Source: an uncultured Prevotellaceae bacterium
GTDB taxonomy: Bacteria; Bacteroidota; Bacteroidia; Bacteroidales; Bacteroidaceae
Reading direction: 5' to 3'
Assembly (NCBI GenBank): GCA_902786565.1
Contig: CADACW010000008.1
Coordinates: forward strand, 1 to 64,000
Length of the DNA stretch: 64,000 nucleotides
The position numbers were made by a program, and so were the translations under genes. The notes below the pieces were generated by a model that saw only the letters and a program-made list of their open reading frames with translations, was not told the DNA's origin and made no database searches. Positions 7,566 through 15,029 of this stretch are shown one piece after another. Position 1 is the stretch's first letter. Each line of letters begins with the position of its first letter.

Positions 7566-8267
7566 ATGAAAAAACTGAAGATGTTTTTTGCAGGCGCATT
7601 GCTGGCCATTGCTGGTAACGCCGCTGCCCAGACCGTTACGCTGACAGCCAATGAGGCCGCCGACAAGAATGGCGGTTGGACACTGCAGGTAAAGGCTCCG
7701 GCCGACATCGCAGGCTGGCAGATGCTTGTCAATCTGCCCGAAGGCCTCTCTATCGAAGGCAATGAAGTGACTGTTGGTGGCGCAAAGTTCACCAAGTACA
7801 ATGTTGCACTTCCCGCTGCTTACACCAGCAAGTATCAGGTGGTGGGCACACAGACTGCAGAGGGTGGCTACTTCCTCTTCTGCTTCCCCCTCGCTGAAAG
7901 CTATGCAGCCGGTGATCTGGCAAAGCAGGCAGGCAGTGGCGATGGCGACATCTGCACCATCAACCTCACAGCCGCTGCTGATGCAAATTTGGCTGGCCCT
8001 CAGCCTTGCACGGTTACCAATCTCGCAACCACCGATGAGGTGGGAGTTTCCACAACAGGTAGTGACTTAAATACTACTATTGGACATCCTGTTGGTGATG
8101 TGACAACCGATTTCAAATTGGACGTACGTGATAACGCACTTGTTCTTCAGTACATCTTAGGTAAGACTACTGATGTAGATGTTAATGTGGCTGATGCAAA
8201 CAATGATGAAGCTGTCGACGTCCGTGACTTGGCAAAGATGCTCAATATCATCCTTGGCAAAGAGTAG
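7566..8267 (+). CDS. secreted cohesin-like domain protein with C-terminal dockerin
   Basis: 233-residue exported protein. Signal peptide 1-21 ends at AAAQT. Residues about 22-165 look like a cohesin/jelly-roll fold: 'IAGWQMLVNLPEGLSI' in the place of the cohesin 'GFQFTLxYDP' strand and 'GDICTINLTAAADANLAG' in the place of the late 'ATITFKV' strand. This is an architecture judgement, not a database match. Residues about 177-233 form a dockerin with two repeats, DVTTDFKLDVRD and DANNDEAVDVRD, keeping Asp at the calcium positions. It is 36 nt upstream of a second cohesin-like gene on the same transcript. From about 8050 on the DNA becomes clearly more AT-rich than its surroundings. Confidence 0.75.
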   Translation: MKKLKMFFAGALLAIAGNAAAQTVTLTANEAADKNGGWTLQVKAPADIAGWQMLVNLPEGLSIEGNEVTVGGAKFTKYNVALPAAYTSKYQVVGTQTAEGGYFLFCFPLAESYAAGDLAKQAGSGDGDICTINLTAAADANLAGPQPCTVTNLATTDEVGVSTTGSDLNTTIGHPVGDVTTDFKLDVRDNALVLQYILGKTTDVDVNVADANNDEAVDVRDLAKMLNIILGKE

Positions 8268-8303
8268 AATTAAGAAGTTAAATTTAAATTTAATATTTGA
8301 GAT

Positions 8304-8957
8304 ATGAAGAAAATTTTATTCGTTGGTGCTCTGCTTATGCAGGCAGCTATAGCAAGTGCACAATATAGTATCGAAGTCGAGCCTTTCACAACTAAGCCGG
8401 GCGTAACCTTTGAAGATGGGGAAGTAATGAATATTCTCATCAATTATGGTGATAATGAGCAGGCAAATATGGCTCAGTTCAACATTACACTTCCTGAAGG
8501 AATGGTTTTCGACGAGGGAGCTTTTGAACTCGACGAGGAGAGATTCCCTGAAGTGAAAGTTGGAAGAAAAATGGAGCAAAAGTTCTCTGTGAGCTATAAT
8601 GCACAGGCTGATGGTTCTACCATCGTGGTCGTTAAGACCGATGAGGATTATTTCTTCACGGGAAATAAGGGCGTGGCATTGCATGCTTATTTCCTTACTG
8701 ATGAGAATATGAAGGAGGGTGAGTATGAGATTAAGATTGACCGTGGTGTCATTGCAATTCCTACGGCACCTGGTGGTGGCCCCTCAGGTATTTCTTCAGT
8801 CACGAAGATTGCTGTAAGTAATACTAACGCTATCCGCGACATCAATGTTGACGCTGCTAACCAGAAGGTTTACACTGTCGGTGGCCAGCGCGTTACCAGC
8901 AAGAACCTGAAGAAGGGTATCTACGTGGTTGACGGTAAGAAGGTGACTGTGAAGTAA
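8304..8957 (+). CDS. secreted cohesin-like protein with Prevotella-type C-terminal tail
   Basis: 217-residue exported protein, signal peptide 1-19 (ASAQY). The core has 'MAQFNITLPEGMVFDEG' and 'GVALHAYFLTDENMKEG', spaced as in the preceding gene's jelly-roll, suggesting a cohesin-like domain. It has no dockerin. Instead residues about 180-217 end in VYTVGGQRVTSK and GIYVVDGKKVTVK, the short tail common in exported Prevotella proteins that may be a sorting or anchoring signal. Base composition is lower in GC than nearly all neighbours. Second gene of a two-gene operon closed by the terminator at 8996. Function inferred only from fold and context. Confidence 0.7.
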   Translation: MKKILFVGALLMQAAIASAQYSIEVEPFTTKPGVTFEDGEVMNILINYGDNEQANMAQFNITLPEGMVFDEGAFELDEERFPEVKVGRKMEQKFSVSYNAQADGSTIVVVKTDEDYFFTGNKGVALHAYFLTDENMKEGEYEIKIDRGVIAIPTAPGGGPSGISSVTKIAVSNTNAIRDINVDAANQKVYTVGGQRVTSKNLKKGIYVVDGKKVTVK

Positions 8958-8995
8958 TTCTGATAGCACATACCGGATAATAATACGTTTTCTCT

Positions 8996-9028
8996 CCCCA
9001 AGTCTGCAAGGGCTTGGGGATTTTTTTT
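8996..9028 (+). terminator. rho-independent terminator of the cohesin-like operon
   Basis: Arms CCCCAAG (8996-9002) and CTTGGGG (9013-9019) followed by an uninterrupted T8 run. Confidence 0.88.
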
Positions 9029-9032
9029 GCCC

Positions 9033-9899
9033 TTATTCCTGCAGGTCCTCGCGGTACATCTTCGGCGTGATGCCCGTCTCGCGCTTGAAGAAATTGTTGA
9101 AGGCAGGCGAATTGGGGAAGTGCAGACGCTCTGCTATCTCGTAGGTCATCAGGTCGCTGGTCTTCAGCAGCACCTTGGCACGGAGCAGGACGGCGCGGTT
9201 GATCCAGTACATGACGCTGTGGGTGCTGACCTTCTTGATGACTGCCGACAGGTGGTGGGGGCTGACGCGCAGACGCTCGGCATAGAAGGGAATGTTGCGC
9301 TGCTGCTCACAGTGCTGGTTCACCAGCGACTTGAACTGCTTGAACAACTGTTGGCTTCGCGACGGCAGCGCATCGTCGTCGGCATCGTCGGCAGCCTGCT
9401 TGATATACTGCACGTTGCTCAGCATGGCCGAAATCATTTGCTTGACCGTGTCGCGGCGGTAGGGCTGCTGGAAGGCGATGTCCCAAAGCAGATACAGCAT
9501 CCTAAGCAGTTGCTCAAAGTCTTTCGCCGCACATTCGGTGGCAATGTTTTCGGCTATGTGTATGTGCTCCTTGACCGCGATGCCGCTGACGGTGACGTCG
9601 GCGCTGCACCGTTCCAACTCCAGAATCATGTCGGGCGCTGTGAGTACCACCGTTCCCTTCTTGAAATGGTGGTGCTCCAAGTCCAGATGCACGTCGGCCT
9701 CGCCGTCCATCACCAATAGCAGCCGTGGCTCCGGAATCTGGTAAATCTGGCCTTCGCGCAGAAAAGCGCCATCGCTTGGCCGGCCGTTCAGGACGATGGT
9801 GACATCGTCGTTGTTGAAGATGTGGCTTCCCGTTCCAGCAACCTTGCTCAGGTCCATATCGGCAACGGAGAAATAATTGATGTTTTTAGCGTTTCCCAT
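9033..9899 (-). CDS. AraC-family transcriptional regulator
   Basis: 288-residue regulator. The N-terminal part (about 20-150) is a cupin-like sensing domain ('DVHLDLEHHHFKKGTVVL'). The C-terminal 100 residues hold the two AraC helix-turn-helix units: 'RLRVSPHHLSAVIKK' and 'LHFPNSPAFNNFFKRETG', followed by the typical GITPKMYR end. It is divergent from the exporter operon starting at 10068, and the intergenic space carries an inverted pair of identical 13-nt sites. It is therefore the likely local regulator of the exporter and of itself. The ligand is unknown. Confidence 0.9.
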   Translation of the reverse strand: MGNAKNINYFSVADMDLSKVAGTGSHIFNNDDVTIVLNGRPSDGAFLREGQIYQIPEPRLLLVMDGEADVHLDLEHHHFKKGTVVLTAPDMILELERCSADVTVSGIAVKEHIHIAENIATECAAKDFEQLLRMLYLLWDIAFQQPYRRDTVKQMISAMLSNVQYIKQAADDADDDALPSRSQQLFKQFKSLVNQHCEQQRNIPFYAERLRVSPHHLSAVIKKVSTHSVMYWINRAVLLRAKVLLKTSDLMTYEIAERLHFPNSPAFNNFFKRETGITPKMYREDLQE

Positions 9900-9913
9900 C
9901 GGTCAGAATTATG

Positions 9914-9990
9914 GATTTGTACGATTTTGTTGCAAATTTAGCGTTTTTTCTTTAGTCATAGAAAGAAAAACCGGGAAATCGTACAAATTC
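9914..9990. promoter_or_regulatory. inverted operator pair between araC-type gene and exporter operon
   Basis: ATTTGTACGATTT (9915-9927) recurs exactly as its reverse complement AAATCGTACAAAT (9976-9988). A further half-match TACAAAT lies at 10003-10009, 21 nt (two helical turns) beyond the TACAAAT at 9982. One site lies just downstream of the regulator's own -7 box (9933-9940), a position for self-repression; the other lies about 50 nt upstream of the exporter -7 box, a position for activation. Confidence 0.6.
9933..9940 (-). promoter_or_regulatory. -7 element of the AraC-type regulator gene
   Basis: Minus strand TAAATTTG, about 33 nt before the ATG at 9899; no clear TTTG partner. Confidence 0.5.
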
Positions 9991-10037
9991 ATAGTCTTTT
10001 CATACAAATATGTAATCAAAGTGTGAAGAAATAAGTG

Positions 10038-10045
10038 TAAATTTG
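10038..10045 (+). promoter_or_regulatory. -7 element of the exporter operon
   Basis: TAAATTTG 22 nt before the tolC-like ATG. No TTTG at the expected -33 position, consistent with an activator-dependent promoter. Confidence 0.5.
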
Positions 10046-10067
10046 CAGCAACCAATTCAATTGCAGT

Positions 10068-11366
10068 ATGAATATGAAGCAAATCATCCTTGTTTTTGCC
10101 ATTGCTGCCACCAGCATTTCTGCCCAAGGTCAGACGCTTGAGGAGTGCCAGCAGGCGGCGGAGCGCAATTATCCCCTGATACGGCAGTACGACCTCATTG
10201 AGAAGACGACAGGGCTGACGGTGGCCAATGCTCAAAAAGGCTGGCTGCCGCAGGTGTCGGCCTCTGCCCAGGCCACCTATCAGAGCGATGTGATGTCGTG
10301 GCCCGACCAGATGAAGACCATGTTGTCGGGCCTGGGTGTCAGCTTAAAGGGCCTGAAGAAAGACCAGTACCGGGTTGGCATCGACGTGCAGCAGACAGTG
10401 TTTGATGGTTTCGCCATCAAAAACCAGAAAGAGATAGTCCGCCGGCAGGGAGAGGTGCAGACAGCCCAGACGGCGGTGGACCTTTACGCCGTGCGCAAAC
10501 GCGTCAACGAGATTTACTTTGCCCTGCTGATGCTCGACGAGCAGATTCAGCTGAACCGCGACCTGCAGGAGCAGTTGGCAGGCAATGAGCGGAAGTTGGA
10601 GTCGATGGTCAGAGGCGGCACAGCTGCCGAAAGCGATTGGCAGAGCGTGAAGGCCGAGCGCTTGAACGTGGTCCAGCAGACTACCAATCTGGAGTCGCAG
10701 AAGCGGATGCTCCAGTCTCTGCTCTCAGCCTTCTGCGGCATCGAGGTGAAGGGTGTCCGGAAGCCCGCGCTACAGTCGGCGCCCGTCGAAGGGAGCGGTG
10801 CCGCTTTCCGGCCGGAGATGCGCCTGTTTGACTCACAACTCCGCCTGGCCGATGCCCAGGAGCAGGCGCTCAACTCCGCACTGATGCCCCGTTTTGGCGT
10901 GTTTGCGCAGGGTTACTATGGCTATCCGGGCTATAATATGTTTGAAGACATGATGTCGCACAACTGGCGCCTGAACGGCATGATTGGTGCGCGGCTGACG
11001 TGGAACATCGGCGCCCTCTACACGCGAAAGAACGACAAGGCGAGGCTCAACAATCAGCGGTCGATGGTCAATGTCCGGCGCGACGTGTTCCTCTTCAACA
11101 ACCGCTTGGAGCAGATTGAGCAGAACGAGAACATCGCCCGCTACCGCCAGTTGATGGCTTCCGGCGACGAGATTATCGCCTTGCGCTCTGCCGTCAGGAA
11201 GTCGGCCGAGTCGAAACTCACCCACGGCATCATCGACGTGAACGACCTGGTGCGCGAAATCAATCAGGAGAATGCCGCCAAGGTGCAGCGCACCATGCAC
11301 GAAATAGAGATGCTGAAAGGCATCTACGACCTGAAATACATCAGCAACGCCCCATCGGGCCAATGA
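10068..11366 (+). CDS. TolC-family outer-membrane efflux protein
   Basis: 432-residue outer-membrane exit duct. Signal peptide 1-22 (ISAQGQ) is followed by the TolC 'TLEECQQAAERNYP' opening helix and two internally repeated long helical segments with the 'ANAQKGWLPQVSASA' and 'MPRFGVFAQGYYGYPG' beta-barrel strands. First gene of an operon tolC-like, hlyD-like, fused ABC ATPase, two ABC-2 permeases, the same set as the YbhFSR/YhiI type drug exporters. Transcribed away from the AraC regulator. Confidence 0.9.
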   Translation: MNMKQIILVFAIAATSISAQGQTLEECQQAAERNYPLIRQYDLIEKTTGLTVANAQKGWLPQVSASAQATYQSDVMSWPDQMKTMLSGLGVSLKGLKKDQYRVGIDVQQTVFDGFAIKNQKEIVRRQGEVQTAQTAVDLYAVRKRVNEIYFALLMLDEQIQLNRDLQEQLAGNERKLESMVRGGTAAESDWQSVKAERLNVVQQTTNLESQKRMLQSLLSAFCGIEVKGVRKPALQSAPVEGSGAAFRPEMRLFDSQLRLADAQEQALNSALMPRFGVFAQGYYGYPGYNMFEDMMSHNWRLNGMIGARLTWNIGALYTRKNDKARLNNQRSMVNVRRDVFLFNNRLEQIEQNENIARYRQLMASGDEIIALRSAVRKSAESKLTHGIIDVNDLVREINQENAAKVQRTMHEIEMLKGIYDLKYISNAPSGQ

Positions 11367-11367
11367 T

Positions 11368-11399
11368 GCCATAACGTAGTAACGAGATAACGTCATAAC
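11368..11399. repeat. octamer array between tolC-like and hlyD-like genes
   Basis: Four consecutive 8-mers of the form GNNNTAAC: GCCATAAC, GTAGTAAC, GAGATAAC, GTCATAAC. It fills the gap between two cotranscribed genes; the same octamer type recurs at 13827-13905 in the same operon. Confidence 0.75.
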
Positions 11400-11421
11400 G
11401 AAAAATAATCCCCCTACAGAA

Positions 11422-12312
11422 ATGAAACAGATCATAGCACTGGCAAGCGTGGCCCTGATGATGGCCGCTTGCGGCAACAGCGAGAAAGACTTTGACGCCA
11501 CCGGCACATTTGAGGCCACTGAAACGACCGTTTATGCCGAACAGAGCGGGGCGCTGCTAACCTTCGATGTGAACGAGGGCGACGCTCTGGCCTTGGGCCG
11601 CGAGGTGGCTCTCATTGACACCACGCAGACCTGGCTGAAAATTCGGCAGCTGGCCGCCACCAAGGAGGTGTTCCAGAGCCAGAAGCCCGACATGGAGCGG
11701 CAAATCGCCGCCACCCGCCAGCAACTGGCCAAGGCCCAGCAGGACGAGCGCCGCTACAAGGAACTGGTGGCCGATGGCGCCGCTCCGAGCAAGATGCTCG
11801 ACGATGCCACCAGCCAGGTGAAGGTGCTGCAGCGCCAGCTCGACGCCCAGATTTCCTCACTCTCCACCAGCACCCGCGCCCTCGACAAGCAGATGGCTGC
11901 CGCCGATGTGCAGGTGAGCCAGCTCCGTGACATGCTCCGCAAATGCCACGTCGTGACACCCATCGGGGGCACGGTGTTGGAGAAATACGTGGAGCGTGGC
12001 GAGTTCGTCAGCATAGGCAAACCGCTGTTCAAGTTGGCCGACACTGAGAATATGTTTCTGCGCGCCTACGTCACCTCTTCCCAGTTGCAAAACATCCGGC
12101 TTGGCCAGAAGGTGAAGGTCTTTGCCGACTTTGGCGGCCAGCAGAAGCGGGCTTACGACGGCACCGTCTCCTGGATTTCGGCGCGCTCGGAGTTCACGCC
12201 CAAGACCATCCTCACCGACGACGAGCGTGCCGACCTGGTGTATGCCGTCAAGGTGGCATTCAGAAACGACGGGTTCGTGAAGATTGGCATGTACGGAGAG
12301 TTGAAATTTTGA
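11422..12312 (+). CDS. HlyD-family periplasmic adaptor lipoprotein
   Basis: 296-residue membrane-fusion protein linking the inner-membrane ABC transporter to the TolC-like duct. It has a lipoprotein signal with lipobox MMAACG (Cys17), a split biotinyl-lipoyl domain ('VYAEQSGALLTFDVNEGDAL' and 'CHVVTPIGGTVLEKYVERGE'), a central coiled-coil hairpin (about residues 75-165) and a C-terminal beta-barrel region. Length and order match YhiI/YbhG relatives. Six nucleotides separate it from the ATPase gene, so the two are tightly coupled. Confidence 0.9.
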   Translation: MKQIIALASVALMMAACGNSEKDFDATGTFEATETTVYAEQSGALLTFDVNEGDALALGREVALIDTTQTWLKIRQLAATKEVFQSQKPDMERQIAATRQQLAKAQQDERRYKELVADGAAPSKMLDDATSQVKVLQRQLDAQISSLSTSTRALDKQMAAADVQVSQLRDMLRKCHVVTPIGGTVLEKYVERGEFVSIGKPLFKLADTENMFLRAYVTSSQLQNIRLGQKVKVFADFGGQQKRAYDGTVSWISARSEFTPKTILTDDERADLVYAVKVAFRNDGFVKIGMYGELKF

Positions 12313-12318
12313 CGACCG

Positions 12319-13818
12319 ATGACGATGGAAGCAATTGAAGTCAATGGCGTGTCGAAGTCGTACGGCAAGGTGCGGGCGCTCGATGCTGTGTCGTTCCGTG
12401 TGGGCAAGGGTGAGGTCTTCGGACTCATTGGCCCCGACGGTGCCGGCAAGACATCGATGTTCCGCATCCTCTGTTCGCTGCTGCTGCCAGAGTCGGGCAC
12501 GGCCCGGGTCGATGGCTTCGACGTGGTGACGCAGATGCGCGACGTGCGCCGCAGGGTAGGGTATATGCCCGGCAGGTTCTCGCTCTATCAGGACCTGACC
12601 ATCAAGGAGAATCTGGAGTTCTTCGCCACCCTCTTCGGCACCACCGTCGATGCGGGCTACGACGCCATCAAGGCCATCTATTCACAGATAGAGCGGTTCA
12701 AGGACCGCAAGGCTGGTGCGCTGTCGGGTGGCATGAAGCAGAAGTTGGCACTGTCGTGTGCGCTGGTGCACCATCCCAGCGTGCTCTTCCTCGACGAGCC
12801 GACCACGGGTGTCGACCCTGTGAGCCGCAAGGAGCTGTGGGAGATGCTCCTGCAACTGAAGGAGCGCGGCATCACCATCGTTGCCTCTACGCCCTATCTC
12901 GACGAGGTGCGCTGCTGCGAGCGGGTGGCTTTTCTTGACCGCGGCCACATTCGCGGCATAGGCACGCCGGAGCGGATACTGACGGAATTTAGCGATGTCT
13001 TCAATCCGCCGGCGATTTCAAGAGGTGAGAAGTCAGAGGTGAGAGGTGAGAAGTCAGAGGTGAGAGGTGAGCGTTTGACCGACATTGTCATCGAGGTGGA
13101 GCATCTGGTGAAGGCTTTCGGCTCTTTCCATGCCGTCGACGACATCTCGTTCACGGTCAGGAGGGGCGAAATCTTCGGCTTCCTTGGTGCCAACGGGGCG
13201 GGCAAGACCACCGCCATGCACATGCTGACGGGGCTGGACCAGCCCACCAGCGGCACGGGACACGTCTGTGGCTACGACATCAGCACCCAGTATGAGGATG
13301 TCAAGCGGCACATCGGCTATATGAGCCAGAAGTTCTCGCTCTACGAAGACTTGACCGTCAGCGAGAATATCCGCCTCTTTGCCGGCATCTACGGGATGAA
13401 AAGTGAGGAGATAAAGGTGAAGACTGACGAATTGCTGCGCCAGTTGCAGTTTGAGGAGCACAGAGACGACCTGGTTGGAGGGCTGCCTCTGGGCTGGAAG
13501 CAGAAGCTGGCCTTCTCCGTCTCCATCTTCCACGAGCCCGGCGTGGTGTTTCTCGACGAGCCCACGGGTGGCGTCGACCCAGCCACGCGCCGCCAGTTCT
13601 GGGAACTCATCTACGCCGCCGCCCGCCGTGGCATCACCGTCTTTGTGACCACCCACTATATGGACGAGGCCGAATATTGCGACCGCATCTCCATCATGGT
13701 CGATGGCAAAATCAAGGCCATGGGCACCCCCGCCGACCTGAAGCGCGAGTACGGCCAGCCCGACATGGACCACGTCTTCACCCATCTGGCCCGCCAGGCC
13801 ACCCGCTCGTCGGACTAA
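12319..13818 (+). CDS. ABC transporter ATP-binding protein with two fused ATPase domains
   Basis: 499-residue protein in which two nucleotide-binding domains are joined head to tail, as in YbhF. Domain 1 (about 1-235): Walker A GPDGAGKTS, signature LSGGMKQKL, Walker B 'VLFLDEPTTGVDP'. Domain 2 (about 255-490): Walker A GANGAGKTT, Walker B 'VVFLDEPTGGVDP'. The second signature is degenerate (VGGLPLGWKQKL in place of LSGGxxQ), which may make the two sites unequal. The linker contains a repeated RGEKSEV peptide encoded by a 7-nt repeat array (13022-13070). It energises the permeases at 13909 and 15028. Confidence 0.92.
   Translation: MTMEAIEVNGVSKSYGKVRALDAVSFRVGKGEVFGLIGPDGAGKTSMFRILCSLLLPESGTARVDGFDVVTQMRDVRRRVGYMPGRFSLYQDLTIKENLEFFATLFGTTVDAGYDAIKAIYSQIERFKDRKAGALSGGMKQKLALSCALVHHPSVLFLDEPTTGVDPVSRKELWEMLLQLKERGITIVASTPYLDEVRCCERVAFLDRGHIRGIGTPERILTEFSDVFNPPAISRGEKSEVRGEKSEVRGERLTDIVIEVEHLVKAFGSFHAVDDISFTVRRGEIFGFLGANGAGKTTAMHMLTGLDQPTSGTGHVCGYDISTQYEDVKRHIGYMSQKFSLYEDLTVSENIRLFAGIYGMKSEEIKVKTDELLRQLQFEEHRDDLVGGLPLGWKQKLAFSVSIFHEPGVVFLDEPTGGVDPATRRQFWELIYAAARRGITVFVTTHYMDEAEYCDRISIMVDGKIKAMGTPADLKREYGQPDMDHVFTHLARQATRSSD
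13022..13070. repeat. GAGGTGA heptamer array inside the ABC ATPase linker
   Basis: Seven consecutive 7-mers: GAGGTGA, GAAGTCA, GAGGTGA twice, GAAGTCA, GAGGTGA twice. It is translated as two copies of RGEKSEV between the two ATPase domains. The same unit appears in three other coding regions of this window. Confidence 0.9.
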
Positions 13819-13826
13819 CGCCAGGC

Positions 13827-13905
13827 GTGATAACGTTATAACGGAATAACGTTATAACGGAGGCCGGTACAACGTGATAACGATATAACGTGATAACGAA
13901 ATAAC
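13827..13905. repeat. octamer array upstream of permease 1
   Basis: Two blocks of four 8-mers ending in ATAAC (GTGATAAC, GTTATAAC, GGAATAAC, GTTATAAC; then GTGATAAC, GATATAAC, GTGATAAC, GAAATAAC) separated by 15 nt. The last unit ends 3 nt before the ATG at 13909. Nothing else is visible in this gap. Confidence 0.85.
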
Positions 13906-13908
13906 GAA

Positions 13909-14994
13909 ATGAAGCAATTCTTCAGCTTTGTCATCAAGGAGGGGCGCCACATTGTGCGCGACCGTCGCACCATGCTCATACTCTTCGGCATGCCCGTGGT
14001 GCTGATGCTGCTCTTCGGCTTTGCCATCACCAACGATGTGAAGAACGTGCGCACGGTGGTGGTTACCTCGCAGATGGACCATCTGACCCGGCAGGCCATC
14101 GACCGCCTTGCGGCCTCCGAATACTTCGTCATCACCGCCACCGTGCCCACTCCGCATGAGGCAGAATTGCTAATCCGCAATCAACAAGCTGATGTCTGCA
14201 TCATTCCCGCCCCTACGGGCGGTAAGTCTGGCGGAGGGGGCAAATGGCAAATCATGGTGGACGGCAGCGACCCCAATATGGCCCAGCAGTGGACCGCCTA
14301 CGCCCAGCAAGTAATGGTCAATTCGCAAGTCACAAGTAACAATTCGCAATTGCCAATTGTCAATTCCAAACTGCTCTACAACCCTCAGATGCGGTCGGCC
14401 TACAACTTCGTTCCTGCCATTATGGGCATGCTGCTGATGCTTGTCTGCGCCATGATGACCAGCATCTCCATAGTCCGTGAGAAGGAGCGGGGCACGATGG
14501 AGGTGCTGCTCGTTTCGCCCGTCCGTCCGCTGATGATCATCGTGGCCAAGGCTGTGCCCTATCTGGTGCTCGCCTTCGTCATCCTGACCACCATCCTGCT
14601 GATGGGGCGCTACGTCCTGGACGTTCCCCTTCAGGGCTCCATCGTTTGGATTTACCTTGTCAGCACCATCTACATCCTGCTGGCCCTCTCGCTGGGCCTG
14701 CTCATTTCCAACATTGCCGACAGCCAGCTGATGGCCCTGCTCCTCTCGGCCATGGTGCTGCTGATGCCTATCGTGATGCTCTCAGGCATGATTTTCCCTG
14801 TTGAGTCTATGCCCCCCGTGCTGCAATGGGTGTCGGCCGTCATCCCTCCGCGCTACTACATCGAGGCCATGCGCAAACTGATGATTATGGGCGTGGGCAT
14901 TGGCGAGGTGCTCCGCGAGGTGGTCGTCCTCTCGGCCATGACCCTGCTCCTGCTGTTCCTCTCGCTGCTGAAGTTCAAGACCCGACTGGAATAA
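13909..14994 (+). CDS. ABC-2 type permease (exporter subunit 1)
   Basis: 361-residue inner-membrane permease of the YbhS/YbhR type: one N-terminal membrane helix (about 20-42), a large periplasmic domain (about 43-165), then five C-terminal helices with the ABC-2 blocks 'SIVREKERGTMEVLLVSPV' and 'SGMIFPVESMPPVLQ'. The periplasmic domain carries a low-complexity stretch 'NSQVTSNNSQLPIVNSK' encoded by a CAATTNN 7-mer array (14319-14367) and a glycine-rich 'APTGGKSGGGGK' piece, both looking like insertions in a loop. Confidence 0.9.
   Translation: MKQFFSFVIKEGRHIVRDRRTMLILFGMPVVLMLLFGFAITNDVKNVRTVVVTSQMDHLTRQAIDRLAASEYFVITATVPTPHEAELLIRNQQADVCIIPAPTGGKSGGGGKWQIMVDGSDPNMAQQWTAYAQQVMVNSQVTSNNSQLPIVNSKLLYNPQMRSAYNFVPAIMGMLLMLVCAMMTSISIVREKERGTMEVLLVSPVRPLMIIVAKAVPYLVLAFVILTTILLMGRYVLDVPLQGSIVWIYLVSTIYILLALSLGLLISNIADSQLMALLLSAMVLLMPIVMLSGMIFPVESMPPVLQWVSAVIPPRYYIEAMRKLMIMGVGIGEVLREVVVLSAMTLLLLFLSLLKFKTRLE
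14319..14367. repeat. CAATTNN heptamer array inside permease 1
   Basis: Seven 7-mers in a row: CAATTCG, CAAGTCA, CAAGTAA, CAATTCG, CAATTGC, CAATTGT, CAATTCC. It encodes an Asn/Ser/Gln-rich loop peptide; a related array is inside the unrelated gene at 40171-41076. Confidence 0.85.
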
Positions 14995-15001
14995 AAACAA
15001 T

Positions 15002-15029
15002 CTTCAATTTTCAATCTTCAATTTTCAAT
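15002..15029. repeat. TTCAAT heptamer array at the start of permease 2
   Basis: Four 7-mers CTTCAAT, TTTCAAT, CTTCAAT, TTTCAAT. The last unit supplies the AT of the ATG start codon at 15028. Confidence 0.85.

Noticed and set aside
13827-13905. ATAAC octamers as regulator binding sites (iterons)
   Set aside because: They lie inside an operon between cotranscribed genes and belong to a wider set of arrays with unrelated unit sequences, so a specific binding protein is unlikely.
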